From NCBI RefSeq assembly GCF_963678165.1, contig NZ_OY782755.1:1798001-1862000 (forward strand): DNA of 64,000 nt, given 5' to 3'. Shown in pieces: positions 63,338-64,000 of this stretch (position 1 is the stretch's first letter; every line of letters starts with the position of its first letter). Under the pieces are notes generated by a model. It was not told the origin of the DNA and ran no database searches. It was given only the letters and a program-made list of their open reading frames with translations. This stretch comes from an uncultured Acetobacteroides sp. (lineage in GTDB: Bacteria > Bacteroidota > Bacteroidia > Bacteroidales > ZOR0009). The translations under genes were made by a program, and so were the position numbers.

Positions 63338-64000
63338 ATGGAATCTGAAAAAAATGATGCTCTAGTTCCTGAGGAACAGCTCAACAAAAGCGTTGAGGAT
63401 ACTGTGGATGCTACCCCTGCTGCTAATATCGAAGTAGTAGAAGAAGGAAACGAAACTAGTCCTGCTGTTGATTTTTCGGAAGAGGAAGCTATGCTTGCTG
63501 CCGAAGAAATTGATCTTGGAGAAGAAGAAGAGACTGAAGATGCTGCACATCCAGTGGTGGACTATTCAGGTCACTCTCTTCAAGAGTTGGTTGCTGCTCT
63601 CGAAGCTATCGTAACGAATAGCTCAGAGTCCCCACGTCGTGAAATCGAAGCTATTAAAATTGCTTTTTACAAACGACTTCGTGTTGATGTTGAGGCTAAA
63701 AAGGCTGATTTTTTAAAGGCAGGGGGAGAGGAAACTGAATTTAAAGCACCGGAGTGCCCCGAAGAACAAACGCTTAAGGATCTCATAATGGCCTATAGGA
63801 ATGCAAAGCATCTTAAGGGTAAAGAGATAGAGGCCGAAAAAGAAAATAACTACAAGGAAAAACTTCAGATTTTAGAGGAATTAAAAGTTCTTTCTGAAGG
63901 AGCTGAAGCTCACAATCATACTTATCAAGAATTTAGAAGCCTTCAAAACAGGTGGAAGGAAATTGGTCAGGTTCCTCAGGCTCATGTTAAAGATCTTTGG
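63338..64000 (+). CDS. DUF349 domain protein, 5' part (runs off the window)
   Basis: Open frame from ATG 63338 to the window end (221 codons, no stop). N-terminus highly acidic (many Glu/Asp, about 1-75). Helical DUF349 repeats follow: LKDLIMAYRNAKHLKG..., and FRSLQNRWKEIGQVPQAHVKDLW, the typical 'W-xx-IG-VP' repeat signature. The start is supported by upstream TATATTTG. Cytoplasmic; general function unknown, conserved in Bacteroidota. Confidence 0.88.
   Translation, partial: MESEKNDALVPEEQLNKSVEDTVDATPAANIEVVEEGNETSPAVDFSEEEAMLAAEEIDLGEEEETEDAAHPVVDYSGHSLQELVAALEAIVTNSSESPRREIEAIKIAFYKRLRVDVEAKKADFLKAGGEETEFKAPECPEEQTLKDLIMAYRNAKHLKGKEIEAEKENNYKEKLQILEELKVLSEGAEAHNHTYQEFRSLQNRWKEIGQVPQAHVKDLW

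Overview
The window looks like chromosomal DNA of an anaerobic, fermentative member of the Bacteroidota, most likely order Bacteroidales. The evidence is two SusC/SusD outer-membrane uptake loci, a periplasmic-sensing hybrid two-component regulator, an S46 dipeptidyl-peptidase, a ferredoxin-dependent 2-oxoacid oxidoreductase operon, and several Bacteroidota-type orphan families. I saw no rRNA, tRNA, CRISPR array, integrase, transposase or prophage gene. Most of the window is ordinary core and nutrient-acquisition sequence with unusual intergenic DNA between the genes.

Layout. 1-8000, minus strand: a copper/heavy-metal efflux block (small secreted HMA protein, CzcA/CusA-type RND pump, TolC-like outer-membrane protein, periplasmic adaptor with two extra metal-binding modules) plus a HYC_CC_PP-type cysteine protein. 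8000-11800: an AT-rich accessory stretch with three orphan small proteins, a 493-bp tandem segmental duplication with 21-bp repeats, and dispersed repeat blocks. 11.8-13.6 kb: an OB-fold-like secreted protein and a flavin/4Fe-4S membrane protein. 13.7-27.1 kb, minus strand: a peptide-utilisation locus (membrane-anchored AraC-type regulator, unknown membrane protein, SusC, SusD, surface lipoprotein, zinc metalloprotease, DPP11-like peptidase). 27.1-28.5 kb: gene-free DNA with a 42-bp palindromic repeat array. 28.5-29.7 kb: peroxiredoxin and DPS-like ferritin. 30-42.4 kb: a polysaccharide locus (GH30 hydrolase, SusD, SusC, SusE/F-like lipoprotein, divergent hybrid two-component sensor), by inference for a beta-1,6-linked galactan or a similar glycan. 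42.8-54.7 kb: housekeeping and transport (ABC-F, HTH regulator, PLP lyase, K+ uptake pair, DUF486, YhcH, serine hydrolase, phosphate transporter, Mpv17-like protein). 55.2-59.3 kb: aminotransferase plus four-subunit 2-oxoacid:ferredoxin oxidoreductase. 59.6-64 kb: second HTH paralogue, DUF2807 protein, MFS-transporter remnant, NADP-dependent oxidoreductase, trmD, and the start of a DUF349 protein that runs off the window.

How parts work together. The peptide locus and the aminotransferase/ferredoxin-oxidoreductase operon fit one physiology: extracellular and periplasmic proteolysis, oligopeptide import, then oxidative decarboxylation of amino-acid-derived 2-oxoacids with reduced ferredoxin as product. 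The SusC/D-GH30-HTCS block adds a glycan option.

The most unusual signal is intergenic. Four loci carry degenerate tandem repeats of 41-42 bp (or 21 bp) that do not obviously share sequence but share a period close to whole turns of B-DNA. Two of the arrays sit immediately upstream of two paralogous small HTH proteins (about 60 % identical), separated from the start codon by a similar leader of about 102 bp. I propose these as duplicated regulator-plus-array modules of unknown function.
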